This document shows positions 1-8,759 of a stretch of DNA of 64,000 nt, piece after piece; the first letter of the stretch is position 1, and every line of letters begins with the position of its first letter. The position numbers and the translations under genes were made by a program. Source of the DNA: Maribacter arenosus (GTDB taxonomy: Bacteria; Bacteroidota; Bacteroidia; Flavobacteriales; Flavobacteriaceae); NCBI RefSeq assembly GCF_014610845.1, contig NZ_JABTCG010000007.1, forward strand, positions 1-64,000. The letters run 5' to 3'. A model generated the notes under the pieces. It was not told where the DNA came from. It did no database searches and saw only the letters and a list, made by a program, of their open reading frames with translations.

Positions 1-2201
1 TTTGCCGGGGTCACGTTGTCATCGGCGATATCCACCGTTGCAATGGTCAGATCTGCGATCTGTGCCGTTGTGATGCCTCCCGTTGGGACACTTAATGGAT
101 TCGTCACACTTCCATTACCAACAATTGTAGTACCATCTGCTTGTACAGTTCCCCCTGTTCCAGTTGGTAGGTTATCCCAAATTACATTATTTCCCGCATC
201 AGTACTTAGAAATTGACCACTTGTACCAGGTTCTATTTTTATAGGAGTTACGTTAGCATCAGCTATTTTTGTTGTGATGACCGCATTGTTGGCCAGTTGC
301 AATGTATTAATGCCGGCGTCGGCTACTTGAAATTCATTTGCTAGAGTTCCATCCCCTGTAATTGTTATCTGGTCTGCAAGTTCCGTGGTTCCGCCACCAG
401 GTGGAAGGTCCACCCATGTAACTGCGGTCCCTGTGGCATTTGTCCTTAGGATCTGGTCCGCTGCTCCCGGTGCGATTTTGGCGTCGGTTACGTTAGCATC
501 GAGAATCTTAACTGTAGTCACTGCATTGTTACCTAAATCAACAGTCTGTACCCCACCGTCAACTATTTTGGCAGTAGTCACAGCATTATCAGCAATGTCA
601 ATGGTTAAAATTGTACCATCAGTTATCTTAGTTGAATTGATGGCACCATCATTTACCTCAAATTCATTACCCGTAGTCCCATCACCTACGATGGTAACTT
701 GATCCGCCAGTTCAGTGCTGCCTCCTCCAGGCGGTATTCCTGCCCAAACAACGTTCCCCCCAGCATCGGTATTTAAGAATTGACCAGTTACTCCTGGTTC
801 TATGGTAAAAGGATCCCCAGCAGTACCGATACCAGTTATTGTTGTTTGATCGGCTACTTCGGTACTGCCGCCCCCACCTGCTAAAGAATTCAGGTTGACA
901 GTAGTTGTGTTGCCAGGTTCTGTAATTACCAGTTCATTTGAAGCATTCAATATGGCATTTGTAATTAGCTCATTAGTTTCGTCCGTATCATCATCGTTTG
1001 CAATATGTGTCGCTAAATTATTTGTATTGGCGGTTACACTATTTTGCAAAGGAATGGCATTATATAAAGCCCCACCATCAGTACCAGACGTTATTGAGTT
1101 TGGAGTATTTCCACTCACAATGGTTTGCGTAGAACCCCCGACAACATTATCCACATAAACTTTCACCGCATTTTGGGTTGGATAACTAGTGTTAGATGTA
1201 CCCAGTAGGGTATTCGGGTCTTTATTGGCAAGATCTTCTTTTGTAGCAAGTGTTGCTGTATTGGCATCTATATCATTTTGTAAAGGAATGGCATTGAACA
1301 ATGCCCCACCATCGGTTCCCGCACTAATGGAATTAGGTGTATTAGCACTGACAATGGTTTGGGTCGAACCTGTTATTTGGGTGTCTACATAGGACTTGAC
1401 GGCATTCTGGGTCGGAAAAAGTATGGCCGAATTGCCCAAGGCTATGTCATCCGATTTATTGGCCGCGTCTTCCTTTAAAGCGATATTGTCGGTATTGGTT
1501 TGAATATTGGCCGCATTGGTCGCAATATTCCCTGAATTTGCTGAAATGGCATCAAATACCGGGGTGTTGTTATAAAAAGCGCCCCCATTATCGGTTAGGG
1601 CATTATTTGGGGCACTACTCACGATATCGGCCCCTGTAATAAAACCGGGGGTATTCGTTAGGGTTCCCAAGGTGACCTCATCGGTATCAAGGGCTTCCAA
1701 CCCCACCGCATTTTCCGCAATTTCATTCCGGCCTACAGCATCATTACCAATCTTACTCTGTCCGATGGAATTGTCCTGAATGTCGATTCCATTAATACCC
1801 CCATCCACAATTTGGGCACTGCGAATGCTATTTGGGGCCACCTCGATATGGTTGTTCTCCCCATTGGGCGTTATGACCAAGGTACTGTTGGCATTGACAA
1901 AGGGATCGGTCGTCAGGTTCGGAATGCCCCCAACCTCTTCACAAATATTGACCCATTGGGCGCCATCGTAATAATGCACACATTGCAAATCGGTGTTGTA
2001 GACCACGGCCCCGGGCAAGGGGGTAATGGCATTCATCTCTACCGTGTTTACACGGGTGATTACCAATACACGGGAATTGCTTTCAAGTTCCAATACCGAA
2101 GAAGGATCAATATTTTGGGGGTTGTCCCCAATTTTGATCTGACCTTGTATGGGACCGACAAATAAAATGCCAAAAACCAGAAATAATAGTGCTCGTTGCA
2201 T
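1..2201 (-). CDS. Secreted modular repeat protein (C-terminus outside window)
   Basis: An open frame of 733 codons runs leftwards from ATG at 2201 and leaves the window without a stop, so the C-terminus is missing. The first ~20 residues are a signal peptide ending near GPIQGQ. An N-terminal block follows (DPSSVLELES, then AVVYNTDLQCVHYYDGAQW, residues ~30-85), as in large flavobacterial surface proteins. The rest is rich in Asn, Thr, Asp, Gly and Ala with recurring units: TQNAVK(S/V)YVD twice, GTDGGAL(F/Y)NAIPLQN twice, TQTIVS(A/G)NTPNSI twice, EPG(T/V)(S/T)GQFL(S/N)TDAG twice, and ELADQ(V/I)TI..GDGT twice. Such repeats resemble phage tail-fibre or adhesin shafts. Function is inferred as a cell-surface or secreted fibre; a type IX sorting domain, if present, would lie outside. 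Upstream is a 271-bp divergent spacer. Confidence 0.85.
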   Translation of the reverse strand, partial: MQRALLFLVFGILFVGPIQGQIKIGDNPQNIDPSSVLELESNSRVLVITRVNTVEMNAITPLPGAVVYNTDLQCVHYYDGAQWVNICEEVGGIPNLTTDPFVNANSTLVITPNGENNHIEVAPNSIRSAQIVDGGINGIDIQDNSIGQSKIGNDAVGRNEIAENAVGLEALDTDEVTLGTLTNTPGFITGADIVSSAPNNALTDNGGAFYNNTPVFDAISANSGNIATNAANIQTNTDNIALKEDAANKSDDIALGNSAILFPTQNAVKSYVDTQITGSTQTIVSANTPNSISAGTDGGALFNAIPLQNDIDANTATLATKEDLANKDPNTLLGTSNTSYPTQNAVKVYVDNVVGGSTQTIVSGNTPNSITSGTDGGALYNAIPLQNSVTANTNNLATHIANDDDTDETNELITNAILNASNELVITEPGNTTTVNLNSLAGGGGSTEVADQTTITGIGTAGDPFTIEPGVTGQFLNTDAGGNVVWAGIPPGGGSTELADQVTIVGDGTTGNEFEVNDGAINSTKITDGTILTIDIADNAVTTAKIVDGGVQTVDLGNNAVTTVKILDANVTDAKIAPGAADQILRTNATGTAVTWVDLPPGGGTTELADQITITGDGTLANEFQVADAGINTLQLANNAVITTKIADANVTPIKIEPGTSGQFLSTDAGNNVIWDNLPTGTGGTVQADGTTIVGNGSVTNPLSVPTGGITTAQIADLTIATVDIADDNVTPA

Positions 2202-2472
2202 ACGAATAACAGATTAAAAAAATTCGAATTAGGGGGACTAACAAAAATAGAATTATATCGATACATATCTAATTTTAGGAGTTAAAATAACCGCTTATTG
2301 GGTTGAAGGGTTGTCCTTTGGGGCACAAAAGTTTATTGGGTCTGTTCTTGGCCATTATTTGGGCCTTTCTTCCCTTTTGGCCGTACCTTGGGACAAATTA
2401 ACAAAAGTTTAGAGCCGACTGCTTTTATAAACCGTTTAGTTGTGTTTACTTTATGTTTCCTAAATTCCATAT

Positions 2473-3219
2473 ATGAAAGCCGTTTTACTTGCCGTTTGTT
2501 GTTTATTGTTCGTTGGCATAGGGTATTCCCAGGAAGATGACCGTAGCCCTTTAAGGGGCCAGGTCCTGTACCGAAACTCCTATGTGCCCGATGAAAATGT
2601 GATCAATACCACTTCGCAGTTCGCCACGATCACCAACGAAAAGGGGGAGTTTATAATCGACGTTAAATTGGGGGATGAGCTTGTGTTTACGGCCATCAAT
2701 TACCAATTGCGCATTGTGATCATTACCGAGGAGATTTTAAAAAAGGGACGGTTGGTCGTAGAGGTTAATGAAAAAGTGACCCAATTGGATGAAGTGGTGG
2801 TGACCCCGGAAGATCAAGAAAGGTTCCTTGAAATCAAGAATGAAGAGTTTAAGGAGTATGAATATGAGATCGATCGTTCCACAGAGGTTGAGAATATTGC
2901 CATGCCCCAATATCAACGGGGTATGAAAGATGGAATTAATTTCGTCAATATTTTCAAGGCCCTTGTAAATACGAATCAATCTTCGGTTGAAAAACGTGCG
3001 CCTCTAAAAGTGAGCCAGGTCATGCGTCAGGTTTATGATGATGAGTTTTTTGTGAAAGATCTGAACGTGCCCCAGGACAAGATCGATGCCTTTTTGATCT
3101 ATTGTGACAGTAAAATGCCGGCCCAGACCCTTTTGAAAAAAGAGAACGAATTTCAGCTGATCGATTTTCTGGTGACCCACAGTAAGACCTTCTTGATGCA
3201 AATGAATGACGAGGAATAA
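2473..3219 (+). CDS. Secreted carboxypeptidase-regulatory-like domain protein (first of three)
   Basis: 248 residues. Signal peptide at 1-19 ending GIGYSQ. Residues ~28-115 fit the beta-sandwich carboxypeptidase-regulatory-like domain that normally sits at the N-terminus of TonB-dependent receptors: RGQVLY, then FATITNEKGEFIIDVKLGD, then QLDEVVVTP. No plug or beta-barrel follows; instead there is a ~130-residue mostly charged C-terminal region of unknown fold. It overlaps the next gene by 14 bp and is the most diverged of three tandem paralogues, which suggests one transcript. The protein is probably periplasmic or outer-membrane associated; its exact role is unknown. Confidence 0.8.
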   Translation: MKAVLLAVCCLLFVGIGYSQEDDRSPLRGQVLYRNSYVPDENVINTTSQFATITNEKGEFIIDVKLGDELVFTAINYQLRIVIITEEILKKGRLVVEVNEKVTQLDEVVVTPEDQERFLEIKNEEFKEYEYEIDRSTEVENIAMPQYQRGMKDGINFVNIFKALVNTNQSSVEKRAPLKVSQVMRQVYDDEFFVKDLNVPQDKIDAFLIYCDSKMPAQTLLKKENEFQLIDFLVTHSKTFLMQMNDEE

Positions 3220-3988
3220 GCTACTTCTTTCCTTATTTCTTATACCCGGCGCTTTCTTAAGTGCCCAAACTTCGCCAAGTAAACAAATTGAAGGTCGCGT
3301 GTACAGCGAAAGTGGGGATGTGGCCGCTACCCATGTGCTCAACATTTCGGCAAAAAAGGCTTCGATTACCGATAATGAAGGTTTCTTTACCATTACCGCC
3401 AAACTTGGCGATACCTTGGTTTTTTCGGCGGTTCAGTACAAGCGAATGACCATGATGGTCACTTCGGCCATGCTCGATAGCAAGTTGCTCTATGTGCCCT
3501 TGGAAGAGGTGCTGAACCAGCTCGATGAGGTCATCGTAAGGCCCTATAACCTGACCGGCGATATGGCTACCGATTTGGCCCGTACCGAAATAGAGCCTTT
3601 GGTCACCGCATCGACCTTAGGCCTGCCCAATGCCTATGTCAGGATCCTTACAAAGGCCGAAAGGGAACTCTTCGCAGCTACCGCCAATCCTTTTACGGGT
3701 TTTGACCCTTTGATCAATGCCATAACAGGGCGTACCAAGATGCTAAAAAATAGGATTGTCAGGAATGAAAAATATGAACGCACCCAACGGGTGAGGGCTT
3801 TCTATCCCGATTCCCTCTATACCACGGAATTTCGGATTCCATTGGAAAAAATAGCCGATTTTATGTATTTCTGCGAGGTAGATCCGGCATTTCAGACCTT
3901 GGTCGATACCCATGACCGGTTCAAGATCTGGGAGTATATGCGAAAGAAGAGCATCATTTATAGGGAAAACAATGATTTGCACGATTGA
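3206..3988 (+). CDS. Secreted carboxypeptidase-regulatory-like domain protein (second of three)
   Basis: 260 residues. Signal peptide ~1-20 (LSLFLIPGAFLSAQ). Residues ~29-115 form the carboxypeptidase-regulatory-like domain (EGRVYSESGDVAATHVLNIS, ITDNEGFFTITAKLGDTLVF, LDEVIVRPYN). The C-terminal ~140 residues contain PLVTASTLGLPNA, a GRTK motif and IADFMYFCEVD, all closely matched in the next gene. The start ATG at 3206 lies inside the previous gene and gives a clean signal peptide, so translational coupling is likely. There is no barrel domain. Function unknown; the shared C-terminal motifs suggest a dedicated family rather than broken TonB receptors. Confidence 0.8.
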   Translation: MTRNKLLLSLFLIPGAFLSAQTSPSKQIEGRVYSESGDVAATHVLNISAKKASITDNEGFFTITAKLGDTLVFSAVQYKRMTMMVTSAMLDSKLLYVPLEEVLNQLDEVIVRPYNLTGDMATDLARTEIEPLVTASTLGLPNAYVRILTKAERELFAATANPFTGFDPLINAITGRTKMLKNRIVRNEKYERTQRVRAFYPDSLYTTEFRIPLEKIADFMYFCEVDPAFQTLVDTHDRFKIWEYMRKKSIIYRENNDLHD

Positions 3989-4838
3989 TTCTAGAAAGAC
4001 AGGAAAAACTGCGTATTTGGCCGACTCAGACCGGGCAGTCAGGGTTGTTTTCTGGAGATTCTTTTTGGTATCCTTTTTATTCACCCTTACAAACCATGCC
4101 CAGCAAACCAAGGACCTGGAAGGACAGGTGTTTAGCATTGATGGCGATGTGGCCGGTACCCATGTCATGAACATCTCTTCCCAAAGGGCCACCATAACCG
4201 ATGTAAACGGATTTTTCTCCATTCCCATAAGGTTCAACGATACCTTGGTTTTTTCGGCCGTTCAGTACAAACGGAAGGTAGTACCTGTACAATTGGCCAT
4301 ATACGAAAGCGGATTCCTGAATGTGTATATGGAAGCGGGGGAAATAAAGCTTGAAGAAGTAACGGTGATGCCGTATAATCTAAGTGGAAGATTGGCCAAG
4401 GATGTGGTCGGACTATCGATCGACCCTTTGGTAACGGCCAATACCCTGGGATTGCCCAATGCGGATGTACGGTTTCCTACCCAGGCCGAACGTAGCTTGT
4501 ATGCGGCGAGGACGTGGGATGCGCACTTCTATATTATCGCTGCTGGCACCAATCTAGACCCTTTGATCAATTATTTTTCAGGGCGCACCAAAAGGTTGAA
4601 TCAGCGCATCGCCCGTGAGGAAGCCTATGAACAGATCCAAAAAGTAAGAGGCTTTTATGTCGATTCGCTTTTTGTACAGGGGTTGCGCATCCCAAAGGAG
4701 CGAATTACCGATTTTATCAATTTCTGTGAAGTCGACACTGAATTCAAATCCCTGTTAGAAGCAAAGGATAAATTGGGATTATGGGAATTTATGTTGAAAA
4801 AAGGGGCCCGCTATAGGGAAGGGAATAATCTGGAATAG
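3972..4838 (+). CDS. Secreted carboxypeptidase-regulatory-like domain protein (third of three)
   Basis: 288 residues from ATG 3972, which overlaps the previous stop by 17 bp. The frame is open further upstream, but that part lies deep in the previous gene. TTG at 4017 is an alternative that leaves a shorter leader before the hydrophobic stretch FFLVSFLFTLTNHAQ. The mature part repeats its neighbour: GDVAGTHVMNISSQRATITD, DTLVFSAVQYKR, MPYNLSGRLA, PLVTANTLGLPNAD, SGRTKRLNQRI, ITDFINFCEVD. It is a clear tandem duplicate of the second gene with an insertion near residue ~185. No barrel or enzyme motif is visible. Probably an envelope protein; start uncertain. Confidence 0.75.
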   Translation: MICTIDSRKTGKTAYLADSDRAVRVVFWRFFLVSFLFTLTNHAQQTKDLEGQVFSIDGDVAGTHVMNISSQRATITDVNGFFSIPIRFNDTLVFSAVQYKRKVVPVQLAIYESGFLNVYMEAGEIKLEEVTVMPYNLSGRLAKDVVGLSIDPLVTANTLGLPNADVRFPTQAERSLYAARTWDAHFYIIAAGTNLDPLINYFSGRTKRLNQRIAREEAYEQIQKVRGFYVDSLFVQGLRIPKERITDFINFCEVDTEFKSLLEAKDKLGLWEFMLKKGARYREGNNLE

Positions 4839-4863
4839 GTAATAGCTTGGCACAAAGATTGTT

Positions 4864-4871
4864 TAATTTTG
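4864..4871 (+). promoter_or_regulatory. Candidate -7 box TAATTTTG
   Basis: This matches the Bacteroidota housekeeping -7 consensus TAnnTTTG, 17 bp before the DUF6702 start at 4889. A TTG at 4847-4849 is closer (14 bp) than the usual -33 spacing, so the assignment is tentative. Confidence 0.35.
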
Positions 4872-4888
4872 ATTGAAATTTTAAGGGA

Positions 4889-5395
4889 ATGAAGTTTTTT
4901 AAGAAGAGTTTACTGCTGTTAGTATTGCCCGGGCTGGCATTTTCGACAGCCCATAAATTCTATGTTAGCGTAACCAATATCAACTATTCTGAAAAGACCG
5001 AAGCGATCCAAATTACCTCTCGTGTTTTTATCGATGATTTTGAAGACGTCTTATTCGAGCGTTATGGTATTGACTCGCATTTGGCTACGGATATGGAAAC
5101 AGAATTGGCCAACGAATACATAGAGAAGTATTTTAAGGCAAAATTCCTGGTACATATCAATAGGAAACAAAGCACTTACACCTTTTTAGGAAAGAAATAT
5201 GATAACGATGTAATGATCTGTTATATGGAAATTCCCGAGGTCGATGGGGAACGAATAAAATCTATAACCGTACAGAATGAAATTCTCACCGATCTCTTTG
5301 AGGAACAGCAAAATGTGGTCCATTTAAAAGTCAAGGGAAAGAAGAAGAGTTTTGTGCTCATTAAGGAGAATAATAAAGGAATGTTAAACTTGTGA
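4889..5395 (+). CDS. DUF6702 family secreted protein
   Basis: 168 residues. Signal peptide at ~1-20 (LLLLVLPGLAFSTAHKFYVS). The remainder matches the DUF6702 family of Bacteroidota: SVTNINYSEKTEAIQITSRV near the N-terminus, a FIDDFE motif, then beta-rich sequence with VMICYMEIPEV. These proteins are often encoded just before an M1 metallopeptidase, as here (55 bp gap). Function is not established; an envelope accessory role for the peptidase is only an inference from position. It follows the three carboxypeptidase-regulatory-like genes by 50 bp. Confidence 0.8.
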   Translation: MKFFKKSLLLLVLPGLAFSTAHKFYVSVTNINYSEKTEAIQITSRVFIDDFEDVLFERYGIDSHLATDMETELANEYIEKYFKAKFLVHINRKQSTYTFLGKKYDNDVMICYMEIPEVDGERIKSITVQNEILTDLFEEQQNVVHLKVKGKKKSFVLIKENNKGMLNL

Positions 5396-5450
5396 CATTC
5401 CCCTACAAATACTGAAAAATGCTTTAATTTTCGCCCTCTAAATACAAAAA

Positions 5451-7754
5451 ATGAATAAAATCAAGTATGGTTTTGCTTCGATTTTCTTCCTGTTTGCCAC
5501 GGTGATGACCGCCCAGGGAGTAGAACAAAACCAAAGAGCCCCCGGACACACCAACCTAAGCAAATTTAAACAGATGTATGAGGAGTTCGCTACTCCCAAT
5601 TCCTACAGATCAGCCTCTGGGACCCCAGGACCCGATTATTACCAACAACAGGCCGATTATAAGATGGATATAGCGTTGGATGATAGGAATGCGAAAATTT
5701 ATGGTACCGAAACCATTACCTATACGAATAATTCCCCCGATGCCCTGGAATTTCTCTGGTTACAATTAGATCAGAATGTGAGGGCCAAGGATAGTAAATC
5801 GCCCTTACGCGAAGGTTCTGAGGTTGCATTGACAGAGTACCCGAGCGGTTTCGCCAGTAAATATTTAAAAGAACCCTTTGATGGGGGTTTCAAAATAGAA
5901 TATGTAAAGGACGATTCAGGTAAGCCTCTATCATTTACCGTCAACCAGACCATGATGCGTGTTGACCTTCCACAACCCCTTAAAAGTAAGGCGCAAATCT
6001 CCTTTTCATTAAAATGGTGGTACAATATTCCCGATCATACGATCAATAGGGCCCGCTCGGGGTACGAGTATTTTCCGAAAGATGGGAATAGGGCCTTTGT
6101 AATAGCCCAATTCTTCCCAAGAATGGCGGTTTACAATGATGTTGAAGGGTGGCAAAACCACCAATTTTGGGGCAATGGAGAATTTGCCCTTCCATTTGGC
6201 GACTATGAGGTGAATATTACGGTGCCTGCAGATCATATACTTGATGCCACGGGAGAACTTCAGAATAGAAAAGAGGTCTTTACGAAGGAAATGATGATTC
6301 GCTACGAGGAAGCGAAAAAATCATATGACAAACCTGTGTTCATTGTGACCCAAGCCGAAGCCGAGGCGGCCGAGCAAGGTTTTTCCGAGAATAAGAAAAC
6401 ATGGAAATTCAAGGCCAAAAATGTGAGGGACTTTGGATTTGCCTCTTCCCGAAAGTTTATTTGGGACATGCAAGCGGTTAAAATGGGCAATAGGGATGTG
6501 ATGGCCATTTCGTTATATCCCAAGGAAGGCAATCCCCTTTGGGAAGAATATTCTACGAAAGCTGTAGCGCATACCTTAAAGACCTATTCCAAACATACCT
6601 TTGACTATCCCTATCCCAAGGCAATTTCGGTCCATGCAAAAAATCAAGGTATGGAGTACCCGATGATCTGTTGGAATTATGGAAGGCCCAACGAGGATGG
6701 TTCCTATTCGGAACGCATTAAATTCGGAATGATCAGTGTGATCATCCATGAAGTAGGCCATAACTTCTTCCCTATGATCGTGAATTCCGATGAGCGACAG
6801 TGGGCATGGATGGATGAAGGTTTGGATACGTTTGTACAGTATTTGACCGAACAGGCCTTCGGGGAAGAATATCCAGAGGCAATTGCCCCAAATAAAACCT
6901 ATCCCTCTGGTAGCGGGGAACCAAGGAAGATCGTACCGTATATGAGCGGTGACCAAAGCACCATTTCACCCATAATGTCAAACCCCGAAAATGTATACCA
7001 ATTGGGAGCAAACGCCTATAGTAAACCTGCTACGGCCCTCAATATCTTAAGGGAAACCATAATGGGAAGGGAGTTGTTCGATTATGCGTTCAAAACCTAT
7101 GCGCAACGTTGGATGTTTAAGCACCCCACCCCCGAAGATTTTTTCAGGACGATGGAGGATGCCTCTGCCGTTGACTTGGATTGGTTCTGGAGAAGTTGGT
7201 TTTATACCACCGATTATGTCGATATCGGGGTAAAGGGAATTAAAAAGTATTATGTTTCCGATAAGCCCGGTAAGGAAATGCAGGAGTATATGGCAGCAAG
7301 GAACCTGACAGTGGCGGATCTGGTGCCGTTGGTTTTTTTGGCGGAAGAAGATGGGGATATTGATATGGATTTAAAGGGCAAAGCCCCGTCAGAAAACTCC
7401 CAAGCCTTAAAAGAGTTCATGATGGACAATATGACTGTCGAAGAAAGGGCAGCTGTTAAAGAGCCAAAATATTTTTATGAAATTACTTATGATAAGCCGG
7501 GAGGCATACCCATGCCTTTGATCGTTGAATATTCCTATGCGGACGGTTCCAAGGAAAATATTACCTATCCCCCAGAAATATGGCGAAAGAACGATGCGGA
7601 GGTAAAAGTGGTACTTCCTACCCAAAATGAATTGGTGGGGATTGTCGTGGATCCAAAGGCTGAAACCGCCGATATCGATACGAGCAATAACTCCTGGCCT
7701 AGGAAAGAAGAAAAAAATGACTTTGAAAGGTTTAAGGAAAACATAAAGGGATAG
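5451..7754 (+). CDS. Secreted M1 family (gluzincin) metallopeptidase
   Basis: 767 residues. Signal peptide ~1-22 (FFLFATVMTAQG). The zinc site is complete: HEVGH at residues 433-437, then 18 residues, then Glu456 in WAWMDEG. The usual M1 exopeptidase motif GAMEN is represented by QGMEYPMICW at ~400. An M1 C-terminal helical part (DWFWRSWFYTTDYVDIGV) follows, ending in a lysine/glutamate-rich tail without an obvious sorting domain. M1 enzymes remove N-terminal residues from peptides; with a signal peptide this one should act in the periplasm or outside. It is the last gene before a strong terminator at 7772-7805. Confidence 0.9.
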   Translation: MNKIKYGFASIFFLFATVMTAQGVEQNQRAPGHTNLSKFKQMYEEFATPNSYRSASGTPGPDYYQQQADYKMDIALDDRNAKIYGTETITYTNNSPDALEFLWLQLDQNVRAKDSKSPLREGSEVALTEYPSGFASKYLKEPFDGGFKIEYVKDDSGKPLSFTVNQTMMRVDLPQPLKSKAQISFSLKWWYNIPDHTINRARSGYEYFPKDGNRAFVIAQFFPRMAVYNDVEGWQNHQFWGNGEFALPFGDYEVNITVPADHILDATGELQNRKEVFTKEMMIRYEEAKKSYDKPVFIVTQAEAEAAEQGFSENKKTWKFKAKNVRDFGFASSRKFIWDMQAVKMGNRDVMAISLYPKEGNPLWEEYSTKAVAHTLKTYSKHTFDYPYPKAISVHAKNQGMEYPMICWNYGRPNEDGSYSERIKFGMISVIIHEVGHNFFPMIVNSDERQWAWMDEGLDTFVQYLTEQAFGEEYPEAIAPNKTYPSGSGEPRKIVPYMSGDQSTISPIMSNPENVYQLGANAYSKPATALNILRETIMGRELFDYAFKTYAQRWMFKHPTPEDFFRTMEDASAVDLDWFWRSWFYTTDYVDIGVKGIKKYYVSDKPGKEMQEYMAARNLTVADLVPLVFLAEEDGDIDMDLKGKAPSENSQALKEFMMDNMTVEERAAVKEPKYFYEITYDKPGGIPMPLIVEYSYADGSKENITYPPEIWRKNDAEVKVVLPTQNELVGIVVDPKAETADIDTSNNSWPRKEEKNDFERFKENIKG

Positions 7755-7771
7755 TCAAATTTTAAGATTAT

Positions 7772-7805
7772 AAAAAAGTCTTGATGATATCATCGGGACT
7801 TTTTT
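7772..7805 (+). terminator. Rho-independent terminator after M1 peptidase
   Basis: AAAAAAGTC at 7772-7780 pairs with GACTTTTTT at 7797-7805. The stem continues through two G-T pairs to GATG/CATC around an ATAT loop. It lies 18 bp after the peptidase stop and rules out a tatA start inside it. Confidence 0.8.
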
Positions 7806-7825
7806 ATTTAGCAATTAATCTTCAC

Positions 7826-7833
7826 TATATTTG
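7826..7833 (+). promoter_or_regulatory. Candidate -7 box TATATTTG for tatA
   Basis: Perfect TAnnTTTG match placed just after the terminator and only 4 bp before the ATG at 7838. Transcription would therefore start at or near that ATG, implying a leaderless message or translation from the ATG at 7847. Confidence 0.4.
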
Positions 7834-7837
7834 GTGT

Positions 7838-8176
7838 ATGTATTCAATGATATTTCTTTTCATCAGCGGGGGTGAAATATTTTTCATCTTATTCATTGTG
7901 GTGATGGTATTCGGCGCCGATAAGATTCCTGGCATTGCCAAGGGGTTGGGCAAAGGTATGCGGCAATTAAAGGATGCTACAGAGGATATTAAACGGGAGA
8001 TCCAAAAAAGCGCTGAAAAACAAGGGATCGATACTAGTTTCGTTGAAGATATCAAAAAAGATGTCAATGAGGTTAAAAGCAACCTTGAATCCGGCTTGGG
8101 CGATGACATTAAAAAAGGCTACCAGAAAGTAAAAAAGAATGTCGAGGATGTTACAGGAAGCATAAAACGTCAATAA
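7838..8176 (+). CDS. tatA: Twin-arginine translocase TatA/TatB-type subunit
   Basis: 112 residues from ATG 7838; ATG 7847 is equally possible. The upstream open frame passes through a terminator hairpin and is rejected. One N-terminal membrane helix (~residues 3-24, with the polar Glu in SGGEIFFILFIVVMVFG), an FG hinge, then an amphipathic helix (KIPGIAKGLGKGMRQLKDA) give the classic TatA/B architecture. A charged C-terminal tail of about 65 residues follows. The subunit forms the export channel for folded proteins in the inner membrane. TatC is not in the window. Length is intermediate, so TatA versus TatB is not certain. PAP2 follows 10 bp later, probably in the same transcript. Confidence 0.88.
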   Translation: MYSMIFLFISGGEIFFILFIVVMVFGADKIPGIAKGLGKGMRQLKDATEDIKREIQKSAEKQGIDTSFVEDIKKDVNEVKSNLESGLGDDIKKGYQKVKKNVEDVTGSIKRQ

Positions 8177-8186
8177 GCCATTACCT

Positions 8187-8759
8187 ATGCTCGAGAAGAT
8201 TCTGCAATGGGATAGGGAAACGCTGATTTATTTGAATAGTTTAGGAATAGAGGAATATGATTATTTCTGGTCTGCGGTAACCAATATCTACACATGGATC
8301 CCTTTATTTTTGTTTTTTTTCGTTCTTATTTTTTGGAAATTCCCTCGAAAGGAAGCCATCTATGTAACCCTTACGATATTGGCATTGATCGGTTTTATTT
8401 TGCTGGCTACCGATTTGACCAAGGGTTCTATCGGAAGGTTACGGCCCAATAATGATGCCGATATCAACACGTTGATTCGGGTGTTGCACAACCCTTCAAG
8501 TTTTAGTTTTTTCTCGGGCCATGCTTCCAGTTCATTTTCAATAACCACCATAATCGTCCTGTTTCTTCGGAAAAGGGTCAAATGGGTATACGTTTTCTAC
8601 TTATGGCCGCTGCTTTTTGCCTTGAGTAGAATTTATGTTGGGGTTCATTATCCCGTCGATATCATTGTTGGGGCCTTGATCGGGATCCTAACTGCCTTTG
8701 CATTCTATTACCTCTACAGGCGGATTATCGCACCCTACTTAGGGATAACCCATCCCTAA
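8187..8759 (+). CDS. PAP2 family membrane phosphatase
   Basis: 190 residues with about five hydrophobic helices. The three phosphatase motifs are present: KGSIGRLRPN (~72-81), FFSGHASSSFS (~108-118, catalytic His) and SRIYVGVHYPVD (~147-158). The family dephosphorylates membrane lipids such as undecaprenyl pyrophosphate or phosphatidylglycerol phosphate; the substrate here is unknown. It follows tatA by 10 bp. Its 3' end overlaps the convergent O-methyltransferase by 35 bp. Confidence 0.9.
   Translation: MLEKILQWDRETLIYLNSLGIEEYDYFWSAVTNIYTWIPLFLFFFVLIFWKFPRKEAIYVTLTILALIGFILLATDLTKGSIGRLRPNNDADINTLIRVLHNPSSFSFFSGHASSSFSITTIIVLFLRKRVKWVYVFYLWPLLFALSRIYVGVHYPVDIIVGALIGILTAFAFYYLYRRIIAPYLGITHP

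Noticed and set aside
385-2165. Several plus-strand open frames opposite the repeat protein (for example 385-702, 895-1158, 1812-2165)
   Set aside because: They are shadows of the long minus-strand repeat coding sequence and have no start signals or recognisable domains.
7781-7837. Open reading frame for tatA starting with TTG at 7781
   Set aside because: This stretch lies inside the terminator stem and contains the -7 box TATATTTG; the protein family starts at the ATG near 7838.
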